Below are positions 6,997 to 14,447 of a DNA stretch of 18,274 nucleotides, in pieces. Location: contig JALSIF010000157.1 of the NCBI GenBank assembly GCA_026981635.1, positions 1 through 18,274 of the forward strand, written 5' to 3'. Origin of the DNA: a bacterium. Lineage in GTDB: Bacteria > 4484-113 > JALSIF01. The notes under the pieces were generated by a model. The model was not told where the DNA came from and did no database searches. It was given only the letters and a program-made list of their open reading frames with translations. The translations under genes and the position numbers were made by a program. Numbering within the stretch: the first letter of the stretch is position 1; each line of letters opens with the position of its first letter.

Positions 6997-8115
6997 GCTC
7001 TCACAAATACTAATCGGTATAAATAACTAAGTCTCTTTTCTTATATCCAAACTGCTCTATCATTCTTCTACAAATATTTTCTATCATAATAGCAGAGAAA
7101 TGAGTTTCTACATACAATCTTGGCGCAATTTTCTCAGGACTTCTTAGGTCAACCTCTGAATTACTAAAATATAGTCTCTTGGTTCCTCTTATTGATTTGG
7201 TGAGCGCAAGAAACTTGGCCTGATCTTCATTATAAAGAATCTTTGATAACAATACTAATAATTCTTTCCAAGTTTTCACCTCGTATTTTTTCCCTTTAAA
7301 AGCAAAGGCCTTTATTTTCTTATATGTCCTAGAAGTAGTCGAATGTAAGCTTAGTATTTCATCGTCATCAATTCTTGTTCCAATAGTGTCCACTTCTCGT
7401 ATAAGTTGCCTTAGATGCTCGGATATTGTTCTCAAATCTAAATCAATGCTATAATTATTCTTAATATAATCTTGGAGAAGATCAGATATTATTTCGTCAG
7501 AGTTCACAAGTTCTAGAAAAGCTCTAGGAATGACCTCTTTGGCCTCCCTCTCTTTTCTCTTTTTTTCAAATTCATCCCTTGCCTTCTGTACGGCTCTCCC
7601 ATCTATTACAGCTTTTCTTTCAATAAAGTCTTTTAAATTACTTACAATAGTGTCCAAATTATCAATCGTCATATTAAACGTACATACAACTCTATTCCTC
7701 CAGCTTTCCTCAACTACTGGAAGGTATATTTTCCAAACAAAGCCATCAGTCAGCACTGCTAGACTAGACCCGACTTTGAAAGCATACTTCAAAAGTTGCT
7801 CTTCTGAGACATCAATTGATCCAAGTTTGGGAGACTTAACCTCAATAAGAACTTTAGGGTTACCCTTTACCAAGAGAGCATAGTCTACTCTATCTCCGTT
7901 CATAGGATACTCTGGATTCACTTCATCAAAATTAAGAGTATCCCATCCCAAAGCTCTCAAAATTGGAACTACTATTATTTGTTTAATTGCTTCCTCATTG
8001 AGCCTATTTCTATTGTCTAACTCTTTTATTCTTTGAATCTCAGCTCTCAAATTTCCAGAACCCATTAGCCTACTCTCCCTGCGACTTTCTGATTTCGCTA
8101 CTGTGGTCAACTCTA
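6997..8115. other. AT-rich horizontally acquired island
   Basis: Base composition changes abruptly just after the TAA at 6996 and changes back near 8112-8122. Inside, the DNA is visibly AT-rich (estimated below 40% GC) and its codons favour AGA, ATA, TTA and AAT. Outside it is GC-rich. The island holds one complete gene and no transposase, integrase or tRNA. No clear flanking direct repeat was seen by eye. Transfer is inferred from composition. Confidence 0.65.
7010..8065 (-). CDS. Stand-alone HsdR N-terminal-like PD-(D/E)xK nuclease-domain protein
   Basis: From ATG 8065 the protein has 351 residues. Its first half matches the nuclease domain of type I restriction subunit R: E24/E25 in LNEEAIKQ, D61 in DRVDYALL, E75-V-K77 in LIEVKSPK, and a QxxxY motif (Q90, Y94) in QLLKYA. 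There is no helicase part, so this is not a full HsdR, and no HsdM or HsdS lies nearby. A charged, probably helical stretch (~160-180) links to a second domain, where KKYEVKTWKELLVLLS and LYVETHFSA resemble a C-terminal module I recall from similar stand-alone proteins. ATG 8065 has AGGGAG upstream and starts four bases after the ybjQ stop; a TTG at 8110 would run into ybjQ. It could be defence-related or a genomic parasite; function is unknown. Confidence 0.75.
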   Translation of the reverse strand: MGSGNLRAEIQRIKELDNRNRLNEEAIKQIIVVPILRALGWDTLNFDEVNPEYPMNGDRVDYALLVKGNPKVLIEVKSPKLGSIDVSEEQLLKYAFKVGSSLAVLTDGFVWKIYLPVVEESWRNRVVCTFNMTIDNLDTIVSNLKDFIERKAVIDGRAVQKARDEFEKKRKEREAKEVIPRAFLELVNSDEIISDLLQDYIKNNYSIDLDLRTISEHLRQLIREVDTIGTRIDDDEILSLHSTTSRTYKKIKAFAFKGKKYEVKTWKELLVLLSKILYNEDQAKFLALTKSIRGTKRLYFSNSEVDLRSPEKIAPRLYVETHFSAIMIENICRRMIEQFGYKKRDLVIYTD

Positions 8116-8453
8116 TCCATCCCCCCGGCGGGCCTGAGCCTCACCGCTGTCCCGTAGCAGACGAACTCGGTGTAGCCACCCTCACCGCTGGAGCTGTCGT
8201 AGCGTACCATGATTACTGCATCCGCCCCCCGCAGGCGGGCGTCTTCCAGCATCCGCTCCATCGCCTCGGAACGGGCCTTCTCGCACATCTCCGAGTAGGG
8301 GGTGACTTCGCCGCCGAGCATCATCTGGAACCTCGCCCACATATCATAAAACATGCCCCGGGTCCTTACCGTCACCCCGCGGACGATGCCCAGTACCTGT
8401 TCAATCTCATAGCCGGGGACCTCAAAGGATGTGGTAACTATGATGTGGTTCAC
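8070..8453 (-). CDS. YbjQ / UPF0145 family protein with altered C-terminus
   Basis: YbjQ proteins are small and form ring-like oligomers in known structures; their function is not settled, though they are sometimes called heavy-metal binding. Here MNHIIVTTSFEVPGYEIEQV, LGIVRG, the ARSEAMERMLEDARLRGADAV helix and YGTAV follow the family pattern. The family normally ends about at YGTAVRL (~107 residues). This one has ~20 more residues, the last ~15 encoded by AT-shifted DNA at the edge of the foreign island (DHSSEIRKSQGE). GTG 8453 overlaps the patatin stop (GTGA), with GGAGAGGG just upstream, so the two genes are translationally coupled. Its stop is four bases before the island gene. Confidence 0.82.
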   Translation of the reverse strand: MNHIIVTTSFEVPGYEIEQVLGIVRGVTVRTRGMFYDMWARFQMMLGGEVTPYSEMCEKARSEAMERMLEDARLRGADAVIMVRYDSSSGEGGYTEFVCYGTAVRLRPAGGMDRVDHSSEIRKSQGE

Positions 8454-9274
8454 GGCCCTCTCCTAATCACCCTGTCCGGGTTTCTCTCTACGGGAGGGAC
8501 GGTCCCCCCTAGCAGCGGGAGGAGTACCCGCTGGGCCTCCTGGTAGCCTAGCTCCATCAACCGATCTATGGCGCCAAGGTCAACCGGTCTTACCCACTCC
8601 ATCTCCGGCTGAATAAGCACCACCCTTGGATCACGGGGAGGGAGCACCTTCTCAGTGGTTGACTTGAGCACCAGGATGAAGCTTATCTGGAGCACCTCCC
8701 GGTAGCGACGAGGGCGGCGGGGAAGGCGCAGGCGGGAGATGGGGTCGGAGGCAACGATGAGGTCAAAGTCTTTCTCCACCTGGTCGGTGGCCCACAGGGG
8801 GAGGTTGGAGTGGATGCCACCATCCACCAGGAAGCGGCCCTCAAATTCAACCGGAGAAAAAAGCCCTGGCACCGAGCAGCTTGCCCTTACTGCCCTGCCC
8901 AAGGGACCACTGCTCAGGGCTACCGGTTGGGCAGTGCTCACGTCGGTGCAACAGACCACCAGGGGGAGGGAGAGCTGCTCTATCCGCTCCACCTGGCAGG
9001 TCCGCTCCAGCTCTGCCTCCATGCGGGCGTAGCTCAGCGCACCCAGCCGGGAGGTAAGCTCCGGCCTGACCAGGTTGATCCAGCGGTAGCGGCGGTGGAA
9101 GCGTTCCACCTCCGCGGGGGGAAAGCCGGCTGCAATCAGGGCTCCAGTAATGGCGCCGGCTGACACTCCCACCACCCCGGCCACCTCCACCCCAAGCTCA
9201 GCCAAGGCGCGGTAGACCCCCAGGTGGCTGAGGCCCAAGGCGGCACCGCCAGAGAGTACGAGGAGGGCACGCAT
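8450..9274 (-). CDS. Patatin-like phospholipase (RssA/YlbK type)
   Basis: Patatin-like enzymes are Ser-Asp dyad acyl hydrolases acting on membrane lipids. The 274 residues show the oxyanion-hole loop SGGAALGLSHLGV (8-20), nucleophile S38 in GVSAG, and D151 in LVDGGIHSNLP. No signal peptide is present, so action at the inner membrane face or in the cytoplasm is expected. The start ATG 9274 matches the family opening (MRALLVLSGG), yet no Shine-Dalgarno precedes it. A GATAAT hexamer 12 bases upstream (9287-9292) might make a near-leaderless transcript, but a -35 is not evident. It lies 43 bases downstream of mrdA and overlaps ybjQ. Physiological substrate is not known. Confidence 0.88.
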   Translation of the reverse strand: MRALLVLSGGAALGLSHLGVYRALAELGVEVAGVVGVSAGAITGALIAAGFPPAEVERFHRRYRWINLVRPELTSRLGALSYARMEAELERTCQVERIEQLSLPLVVCCTDVSTAQPVALSSGPLGRAVRASCSVPGLFSPVEFEGRFLVDGGIHSNLPLWATDQVEKDFDLIVASDPISRLRLPRRPRRYREVLQISFILVLKSTTEKVLPPRDPRVVLIQPEMEWVRPVDLGAIDRLMELGYQEAQRVLLPLLGGTVPPVERNPDRVIRRGP

Positions 9275-9317
9275 CAGGGGGATTTTATTATCGGCCGGCT
9301 GGAAGCTAGCCCTTCTT

Positions 9318-11159
9318 CTAACTACTTCCGGTCAGGACGCCCAAGGGGTCATACTCCGTGATCGCCCGAATGAGACGACCAGCGATAGGGACGGCCTCCT
9401 CCGAACCACTCCCACCGTGCTCCAGGAAGACCACCAAGGAGTAGGCTGGATCCTCGTAGGGAAAGTAGGCCACAAACCAGGCGTGATCCTTCAGCTCTTT
9501 ACCTGCTTGGGCCGTTCCTGTCTTCCCAGCAACTTTCACCGGCAGTGTGTTCAGCCGGTGTGCGGTCCCCTTGGGGTCGGATACCACCCTCCGCAGGGCC
9601 TGCTTGACTAGCCCGAGGTCACTGGTGGTGAGGGGAACGCGGACCGGCTCGCTCTGGGGCTCGGGCAGCTCCTTATCCCCGGCCAAGCGAGCTCTTATTA
9701 GACGGGGTGGAACTATGGTCCCTCCCCGAGCAATTAGATTCATCATCCAGAGAACCTGGAGGGGGGTGGCGGTTAGGAAACCCTGACCGATGGAGAGGTT
9801 TACCGTGTCGCCGGTGTACCAGATGCGGTCGTAGCGGGAGGTAAAGTAGGCCCGCTTCCACTCTGGAGTGGGCAGGAGTCCTGCCACCTCACCGGGGATG
9901 GGGATACCCACCTTCTCCCCATAGCCGAATAGGCGGGCATAGTGGGCGATGCGGCGGGCGCCAAGCTTCAGGCCCAGCTCGTAGAAGTAGGTGTCCACGC
10001 TTTCCGCCATGGCGAGGAAGAAGTCCACCGTGCCGTGGCCACCCGGCTTCCAGGTGCGGAAGCGCTGAGGGGGGTCACCCACCTCAATGTAGCCCTGGTC
10101 CTCAAATGGGGCGTAGGGGTCAACCAGGTTCTCCTGCAGGGCGGCCTGGGCGACCACCGGCTTGAAGACCGACCCGGGGGGATAGGCGCCGCTGATGGCG
10201 CGGTTGAAAAAGGGCTTGAGCAGGTCGTCAGTCAGGGCAAGTCTGATCTGTTTTCGGCCCTCTGGGGAGTAGAAGTCATTGGGGTCGTAGGCGGGACTGC
10301 TCACCAGGGCGAGGATCTCGCCGGTCTTTACCGCCGAGACGATGATCGCCCCTGGCCGCCCTCCCAAAAGCTGATAGGCCTTCTGCTGGAGGCGGGCATC
10401 AATGGTGAGCTTGAGGCTGGTGCCACGCTTGGGACTTAGCACCTCATAGAGGCCGCGGAATCGGCCGTCACGGTCCACCATCAGCCTGACCTCGCCGGGG
10501 GTTCCCCTCAGCACCGCCTCAAAGCTCCGCTCTACCCCACCCTTGCCCACCTGGTCGCCGGGCTGATAGCCGAAGGCCCTAAGCTGCTCCAGTTCGGAGG
10601 CAGAAAGCTGGCCCACGTAGCCGACGAGGTGGGCGGAGGCGCCTCCCAAGGGGTAATAGCGACGAAAGCCAAAGCGGTCAATAAAAAGCTCGGGAAACTC
10701 ATTTCGGTGGCGGGAGAACCAGGCGAGTTGGGCCTCGTTGAGGTCATCCACCAGGGTGACTGGCTGGAAGGGGTAGAGGATGCGCCGCTGCTCCTCCACC
10801 CTGAGGGTGAGGTCGGTGTAGGAGAGACCGGTCCGCTCTGCCACCACCGCCAGGACTTGGCTGAGGCGATTCCCATCGCCAGGTACGAAGAGTTTGAGGG
10901 AGAACTGGGGCAGGTTCTCGGCCAGGGGGACCCCGTTCCGGTCCACGATCTCTCCGCGGGGAGCGGGAATGGGAAGGGAGCGGATCTGATTTACCACTGA
11001 CTGGCGCAGGTAGCGCTGATAGCGGGCAGTCTGGAGAAAGAGCAGGCGGGGGATAAAGACCAGCCCCACCAGCATAACCAGAGCAAGGCTCAGTGCACCC
11101 AGCCTGGCCTGCAGGCGGCGGGCAGGATCTGGTCGCACAGTACTAGATGAGACCTTCAC
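9318..11159 (-). CDS. mrdA: Penicillin-binding protein 2 (peptidoglycan transpeptidase, elongation)
   Basis: PBP2 cross-links peptidoglycan during side-wall growth with RodA and the Mre complex. From GTG 11159 the protein has 613 residues: a short cytoplasmic tail, one membrane segment (~20-44), a dimerisation/pedestal domain with PAPRGEIVDRNG (~65-76), and a transpeptidase domain. Active-site motifs are S330-x-x-K333 (PPGSVFKP), S387-V-D389 (ESVDTYFYE) and K546-T-G (AGKTGTAQ). The open frame extends to 11276, but those 39 residues lie within mreD. GGGAGGTG at 11164-11171 points to GTG 11159, giving a 17-base overlap with mreD. mreC-mreD-mrdA is a typical morphogenesis order; rodA is not next door. 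Confidence 0.94.
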   Translation of the reverse strand: MKVSSSTVRPDPARRLQARLGALSLALVMLVGLVFIPRLLFLQTARYQRYLRQSVVNQIRSLPIPAPRGEIVDRNGVPLAENLPQFSLKLFVPGDGNRLSQVLAVVAERTGLSYTDLTLRVEEQRRILYPFQPVTLVDDLNEAQLAWFSRHRNEFPELFIDRFGFRRYYPLGGASAHLVGYVGQLSASELEQLRAFGYQPGDQVGKGGVERSFEAVLRGTPGEVRLMVDRDGRFRGLYEVLSPKRGTSLKLTIDARLQQKAYQLLGGRPGAIIVSAVKTGEILALVSSPAYDPNDFYSPEGRKQIRLALTDDLLKPFFNRAISGAYPPGSVFKPVVAQAALQENLVDPYAPFEDQGYIEVGDPPQRFRTWKPGGHGTVDFFLAMAESVDTYFYELGLKLGARRIAHYARLFGYGEKVGIPIPGEVAGLLPTPEWKRAYFTSRYDRIWYTGDTVNLSIGQGFLTATPLQVLWMMNLIARGGTIVPPRLIRARLAGDKELPEPQSEPVRVPLTTSDLGLVKQALRRVVSDPKGTAHRLNTLPVKVAGKTGTAQAGKELKDHAWFVAYFPYEDPAYSLVVFLEHGGSGSEEAVPIAGRLIRAITEYDPLGVLTGSS

Positions 11160-11655
11160 CCAGCACCTCCCGCCGGGCCACCTCGGAGATCCCCACCCAG
11201 GTGGCAAGCACCAGTACGAAGAAGACCAACAGCCACCACCACTCAACGGAAGCAAAGCGTCCCAGGAAGCCCCCATAACCTAGAAGGGAGACCAGCACAA
11301 GCTCAGCCAGCAGGAAAGTGAGGGCAAGCAGGGTGAGGGCAGTGGCTGCTACCAGGGGATTGCGCCGCCGCTCCGGGGGGGCAAGGAGAAACCCCGCTCC
11401 CACTGCCACTACCAAAAGGACGGTGTGCTGGAGGAAGAAGCGGACCGTCAAGGCGTCCAGCACCAGTCCCAAGCCGAAGGCAGCCACCAGCGGTGAGAGG
11501 GCACGGGGATAGCAGCCGGCGGCAAGGGCCGCCACCGCCAGTGCGCTAGCCGGAAGTAGGGGAGCAGCCGGTGGGTAGATGAGGGGCAAGGTAAGGTCAA
11601 ACAGCAAAGCGGGCAAGAGTAGCAGCAGCGCACTGACCAGTCCTCGCCGGGTCAC
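11143..11655 (-). CDS. mreD: Rod shape-determining membrane protein MreD
   Basis: MreD is a small integral membrane partner of MreC in the elongasome. The 170 residues are mostly hydrophobic, with about five membrane segments (roughly 7-27, 33-65, 75-92, 100-125 and 140-158). Sequence conservation of MreD is low, so the call rests on size, hydrophobicity and its position between mreC and mrdA. GTG 11655 overlaps the mreC stop (GTGA). GGTGGTGG a few bases upstream may serve as Shine-Dalgarno. Confidence 0.88.
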   Translation of the reverse strand: MTRRGLVSALLLLLPALLFDLTLPLIYPPAAPLLPASALAVAALAAGCYPRALSPLVAAFGLGLVLDALTVRFFLQHTVLLVVAVGAGFLLAPPERRRNPLVAATALTLLALTFLLAELVLVSLLGYGGFLGRFASVEWWWLLVFFVLVLATWVGISEVARREVLGEGLI

Positions 11656-12503
11656 CTCTCAACCACCACCAGAACAAAGCTGAGCAGATCAAGTTGGGCG
11701 GCGGGGGCCACCTCAACTCTCACCCGCTCAAGCTCGGGTTCCTTGATCACCTTGATCACCCGTCCGATGTAGAGCCCGCGAGGAATCTCGCCGCTTGCTC
11801 CACTGGTGTAGACCTTGTCGCCCACCTCAATGGCCGCTTCGGGAGATAGGTAGAGAAAGTCCAGCCGGCGGGAGCCGTTGCCCTGCACCACGCCAGCGGC
11901 GGTGTGGGCGCCGGTCACTGCGCCGGCGGCAAAGTCGGGGTCGGTTATCAGCCTGACCTCGGCACCGCGGGGACCCAGCGCCACCACCTCTCCCACCAGG
12001 GCACCATCCTCCGACAGCACCGCCTGTCCCACCCTGAGCCCCTGGGATGAGCCCCGGTCAATCCACAGGCGAGAGAAGAACTGGTCGGTATTGCGCCCCA
12101 CCACCTCCGCCACCAGATAGTCAGTCTGGGGGCGGGGCTTGAGGCCGGCCATTCTGCGCAGACGCTGGTTTTCCTCCACCAGGGCGCGAAGATTGTCCAG
12201 CCGGGCGGTGAGTTCTCCGTTCTCCCGCCGAAGCTCGCGGTTTCTCCTGACCAGCATCCTGATGCCAAACAGGTAGCGCAGGGAGCTGGAGAGGCTTATG
12301 GTGTCCTCCACCGCATCGGCTGAGAAGGTGGCCGCACCGGCCAGTATGGTCTCGGTAGGTACCCGAGAGCTTCGCCACAGGGCATAAAACTTGAACAGAT
12401 AGAGCAGGACAAGGAGAATCAGCGCCCAGCCTGCCAGGGGGCCCATCCGTCGGCGGGGGACCCGGGGAGGAGTACCCCATTCTGGTAGATTGACCACACC
12501 CAT
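11652..12503 (-). CDS. mreC: Rod shape-determining protein MreC
   Basis: MreC is a periplasm-facing scaffold that activates PBP2. The 283 residues contain a basic N-terminus (RVPRRR), a membrane helix at ~23-42, a coiled coil at ~84-118 (RRNRELRRENGELTARLDNL) and a beta-domain from ~128, including WIDRGSSQGLRVGQAV and SGASGEIPRGLYIGRV. Start choice is open. ATG 12503 shares CATG with the divergent gene and lacks a clear Shine-Dalgarno; M20 (12446) would leave a minimal cytoplasmic tail and also lacks one. mreB, usually just upstream, is absent; a divergent exported protein lies there instead. mreC, mreD and mrdA overlap and are surely cotranscribed. Confidence 0.93.
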   Translation of the reverse strand: MGVVNLPEWGTPPRVPRRRMGPLAGWALILLVLLYLFKFYALWRSSRVPTETILAGAATFSADAVEDTISLSSSLRYLFGIRMLVRRNRELRRENGELTARLDNLRALVEENQRLRRMAGLKPRPQTDYLVAEVVGRNTDQFFSRLWIDRGSSQGLRVGQAVLSEDGALVGEVVALGPRGAEVRLITDPDFAAGAVTGAHTAAGVVQGNGSRRLDFLYLSPEAAIEVGDKVYTSGASGEIPRGLYIGRVIKVIKEPELERVRVEVAPAAQLDLLSFVLVVVER

Positions 12504-13470
12504 GATGAGACTAAGGACCCTCTACTGGACCCTCTGCCCGCTGGTCATTTTAGTTTGGCTCTCCCCTCCCGCCCTGTCTGAAGAGCTCACCGGCCCGGAG
12601 ATGACCGTCTCCCGCCACCTGGAGCTGGTCAGGCAAAACCGCTTTGACGACGCCGAGTGGCAGCTCACCACCAGCCTCAGGGGGCTGATCGGGTCGCGAG
12701 AGGAGGTGAGAAGTGCCTACTTCTTTAGCGTGGACGAACTGGCCTCGGCAGAGGATCCCTCCATTGAGGAGGAGTGGCGGCGGGAAGAGGGCATCCACCG
12801 GACTGCCATGGTGAGGGTGGAGGCGGGGAAGAAGAAGCTCTACTTCTATCTGCTGGTTGAGGAGGGGGAGTGGAGGATAGATGCCATCCGCTCGGAGCGT
12901 TTCTCAACCCTCACCGACGCCCGGCGAGACCTGTATGTCAACACCCCCTGGGAGTGGGATGAGCCAGGGACCCGCTTCCTCAAGTCGCGGATGCAGTTTT
13001 ATGAGCTTTGGAACCGGCTGGAGAAGTGGCTGGAGGAGCATGGCACCGTCCCCACCCTGGAGGAACTCTCAGCCACCGATGAAAAGGGGCGCCCCACCCA
13101 CCCGCTGGTGAGCGACCTGGGCAGGAACCAGTGGATCAAGCGTCCCATCCGGGTTGAACCCGTAAGCGGCAACGGAACCATGGGCGACATCGGCTACCGG
13201 CCGTTTGACCCCGACGGCAACGGCGAGTATGAGCACTACCTGCTGGTCCTCTACGGGCCGGTGGACCTGGGCTGGAGGATGGTGGTCAAGGGAACCAACA
13301 TCGCCCTGGCAGCCACCAACCTGGAGACCTACGGGGAGAAGGACTCCCTTGAGGTGCTGGTGAGGGAGGCGATCAAGGATACGGCAGTAGAGAGGCTTCT
13401 TGGGGAGCCGGGTTCATCACAAGACCAGCCGGAAGATACCGCCCCCCAAGGAGGAGGTGAGGAGGGATGA
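12502..13470 (+). CDS. Exported protein of unknown function with EF-hand-like loop
   Basis: No family was recognised. From ATG 12502 it has 322 residues; TTG 12490 and ATG 12505 are alternative starts. The N-terminus is a typical signal peptide (RLRTLYWTLCPLVILVWLSP, cleavage near ALS-EE). Residues ~32-137 look like a small alpha+beta fold of the NTF2/SnoaL-like kind (HLELVRQNRFDDAEWQLTT, then strands to EEGEWRIDAI). Residues ~163-265 have a long helix (FYELWNRLEKWLEEHGTVPT) and strands containing DPDGNGEYE (~237-245). That loop resembles a calcium-binding DxDGNGxxE loop, and the layout recalls a pseudopilin head; both are guesses. The tail is Gly/Glu-rich. It is divergent from mreC and coupled by ATGA to the MscS gene, which suggests an envelope role. 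Confidence 0.75.
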   Translation: MMRLRTLYWTLCPLVILVWLSPPALSEELTGPEMTVSRHLELVRQNRFDDAEWQLTTSLRGLIGSREEVRSAYFFSVDELASAEDPSIEEEWRREEGIHRTAMVRVEAGKKKLYFYLLVEEGEWRIDAIRSERFSTLTDARRDLYVNTPWEWDEPGTRFLKSRMQFYELWNRLEKWLEEHGTVPTLEELSATDEKGRPTHPLVSDLGRNQWIKRPIRVEPVSGNGTMGDIGYRPFDPDGNGEYEHYLLVLYGPVDLGWRMVVKGTNIALAATNLETYGEKDSLEVLVREAIKDTAVERLLGEPGSSQDQPEDTAPQGGGEEG

Positions 13471-14447
13471 ACCTGAGCAAGTTCAGCCAGTGGTTTGAGC
13501 GGATTGACTGGTTCCTGATCGGGGAGCGGGTGCTGTTTATTGCGGTGCTCATCGTGGTCACCTGGCTGATTGACCTGGTGCTCACCAGGGCCATAAACCA
13601 CCTCTTTGAGAGCCTCTCCCAGCGGCTGGGGGAGAAGAAGATCAGCCCCAGGCTCAAAACCCTGGGGCAGCTTCTAAACGGGATTGAGACCTTTGGTCTT
13701 TGGGTGCTGGCGGCGCTTATCGCCCTAGACAGCATGAATGTAAACATCGCCCCAATACTTGCGGCGGCGGGGATCACCGGCCTTGCCCTGGGGTTTGGCG
13801 CCCAGCGGCTGATCCAGGACCTCATCTCGGGCTTCTTCATCCTGCTTGAGGATCAGTTTCGGGTGGGGGATGTGATCACCTGCGGGGGCAAGACGGGGAC
13901 GGTTGAGGCGGTAAACATCCGCCTGACCAGGCTGAGGGACTTTGAGGGCAAGGTCCACTTCATCCCCCACAGCGAGTCGGGGATCATCACCAACCACACC
14001 CACGGCTTTGCCCATGCGGTGATTGAGTTTGGGGTGGACTACCGGGAGGACCTCAGCCGGGTCACCGAGGTGATCCGCATCGTGCTGGAGGACCTAAAAA
14101 ACGACCCCGATCTGGGGCCAGACATCCTGGAGACGGAGTTCTTCGGGGTGAGTGCTCTGGCCGACTCGGCGGTGGTCTTCCTCATCCGCATCACCACCAA
14201 GGAGAAGCGCCAGTGGCAGATCAAGCGCGAGGCGCTGGCCAGGCTCAAGGTGGCCTGCGACGTGGCGGGAATAAACATCCCCTTCCCCCACCGCCAGATC
14301 ATTACCGAGAAGCCCCCGGCGGCAGAGGGCGCCATTGACCGGGAGGAGTTCATGCGCCGCTACCGACGGGAGATTGACGAGATGCGCGATATCGCCAAGG
14401 AGGAGCTGATGCAGGTGGTGAAGGAGGGACCGGGTCAGGGCGACTAA
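13467..14447 (+). CDS. Small-conductance mechanosensitive channel, MscS family
   Basis: MscS channels open under membrane tension and release solutes on osmotic downshift. The 326 residues give three membrane helices (about 20-42, 65-88 and 95-125). The pore helix and its follow-on GITGLALGFGAQRLIQDL then SGFFILLEDQFRVGDVI are the family hallmark. The beta-domain (VEAVNIRLTRLRDFEGKVHF, IPHSESGIITNHT) and a soluble C-terminal domain complete it. ATG 13467 overlaps the upstream stop (ATGA), and GGAGGTGAGGAGGG at 13451-13464 is a strong Shine-Dalgarno. Its TAA overlaps the methyltransferase TAG on the other strand, so there is no space for a separate terminator. Paralogue type (MscS or YggB-like) is not resolved. 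Confidence 0.93.
   Translation: MNLSKFSQWFERIDWFLIGERVLFIAVLIVVTWLIDLVLTRAINHLFESLSQRLGEKKISPRLKTLGQLLNGIETFGLWVLAALIALDSMNVNIAPILAAAGITGLALGFGAQRLIQDLISGFFILLEDQFRVGDVITCGGKTGTVEAVNIRLTRLRDFEGKVHFIPHSESGIITNHTHGFAHAVIEFGVDYREDLSRVTEVIRIVLEDLKNDPDLGPDILETEFFGVSALADSAVVFLIRITTKEKRQWQIKREALARLKVACDVAGINIPFPHRQIITEKPPAAEGAIDREEFMRRYRREIDEMRDIAKEELMQVVKEGPGQGD

Noticed and set aside
8066-8110. TTG 8110 as start for the HsdR-N-like gene
   Set aside because: It would overlap ybjQ; ATG 8065 has a good AGGGAG and natural spacing.
11160-11276. 39-residue N-terminal extension of PBP2
   Set aside because: Overlaps mreD with low-complexity Trp/Gly-rich residues; GGGAGGTG supports GTG 11159.
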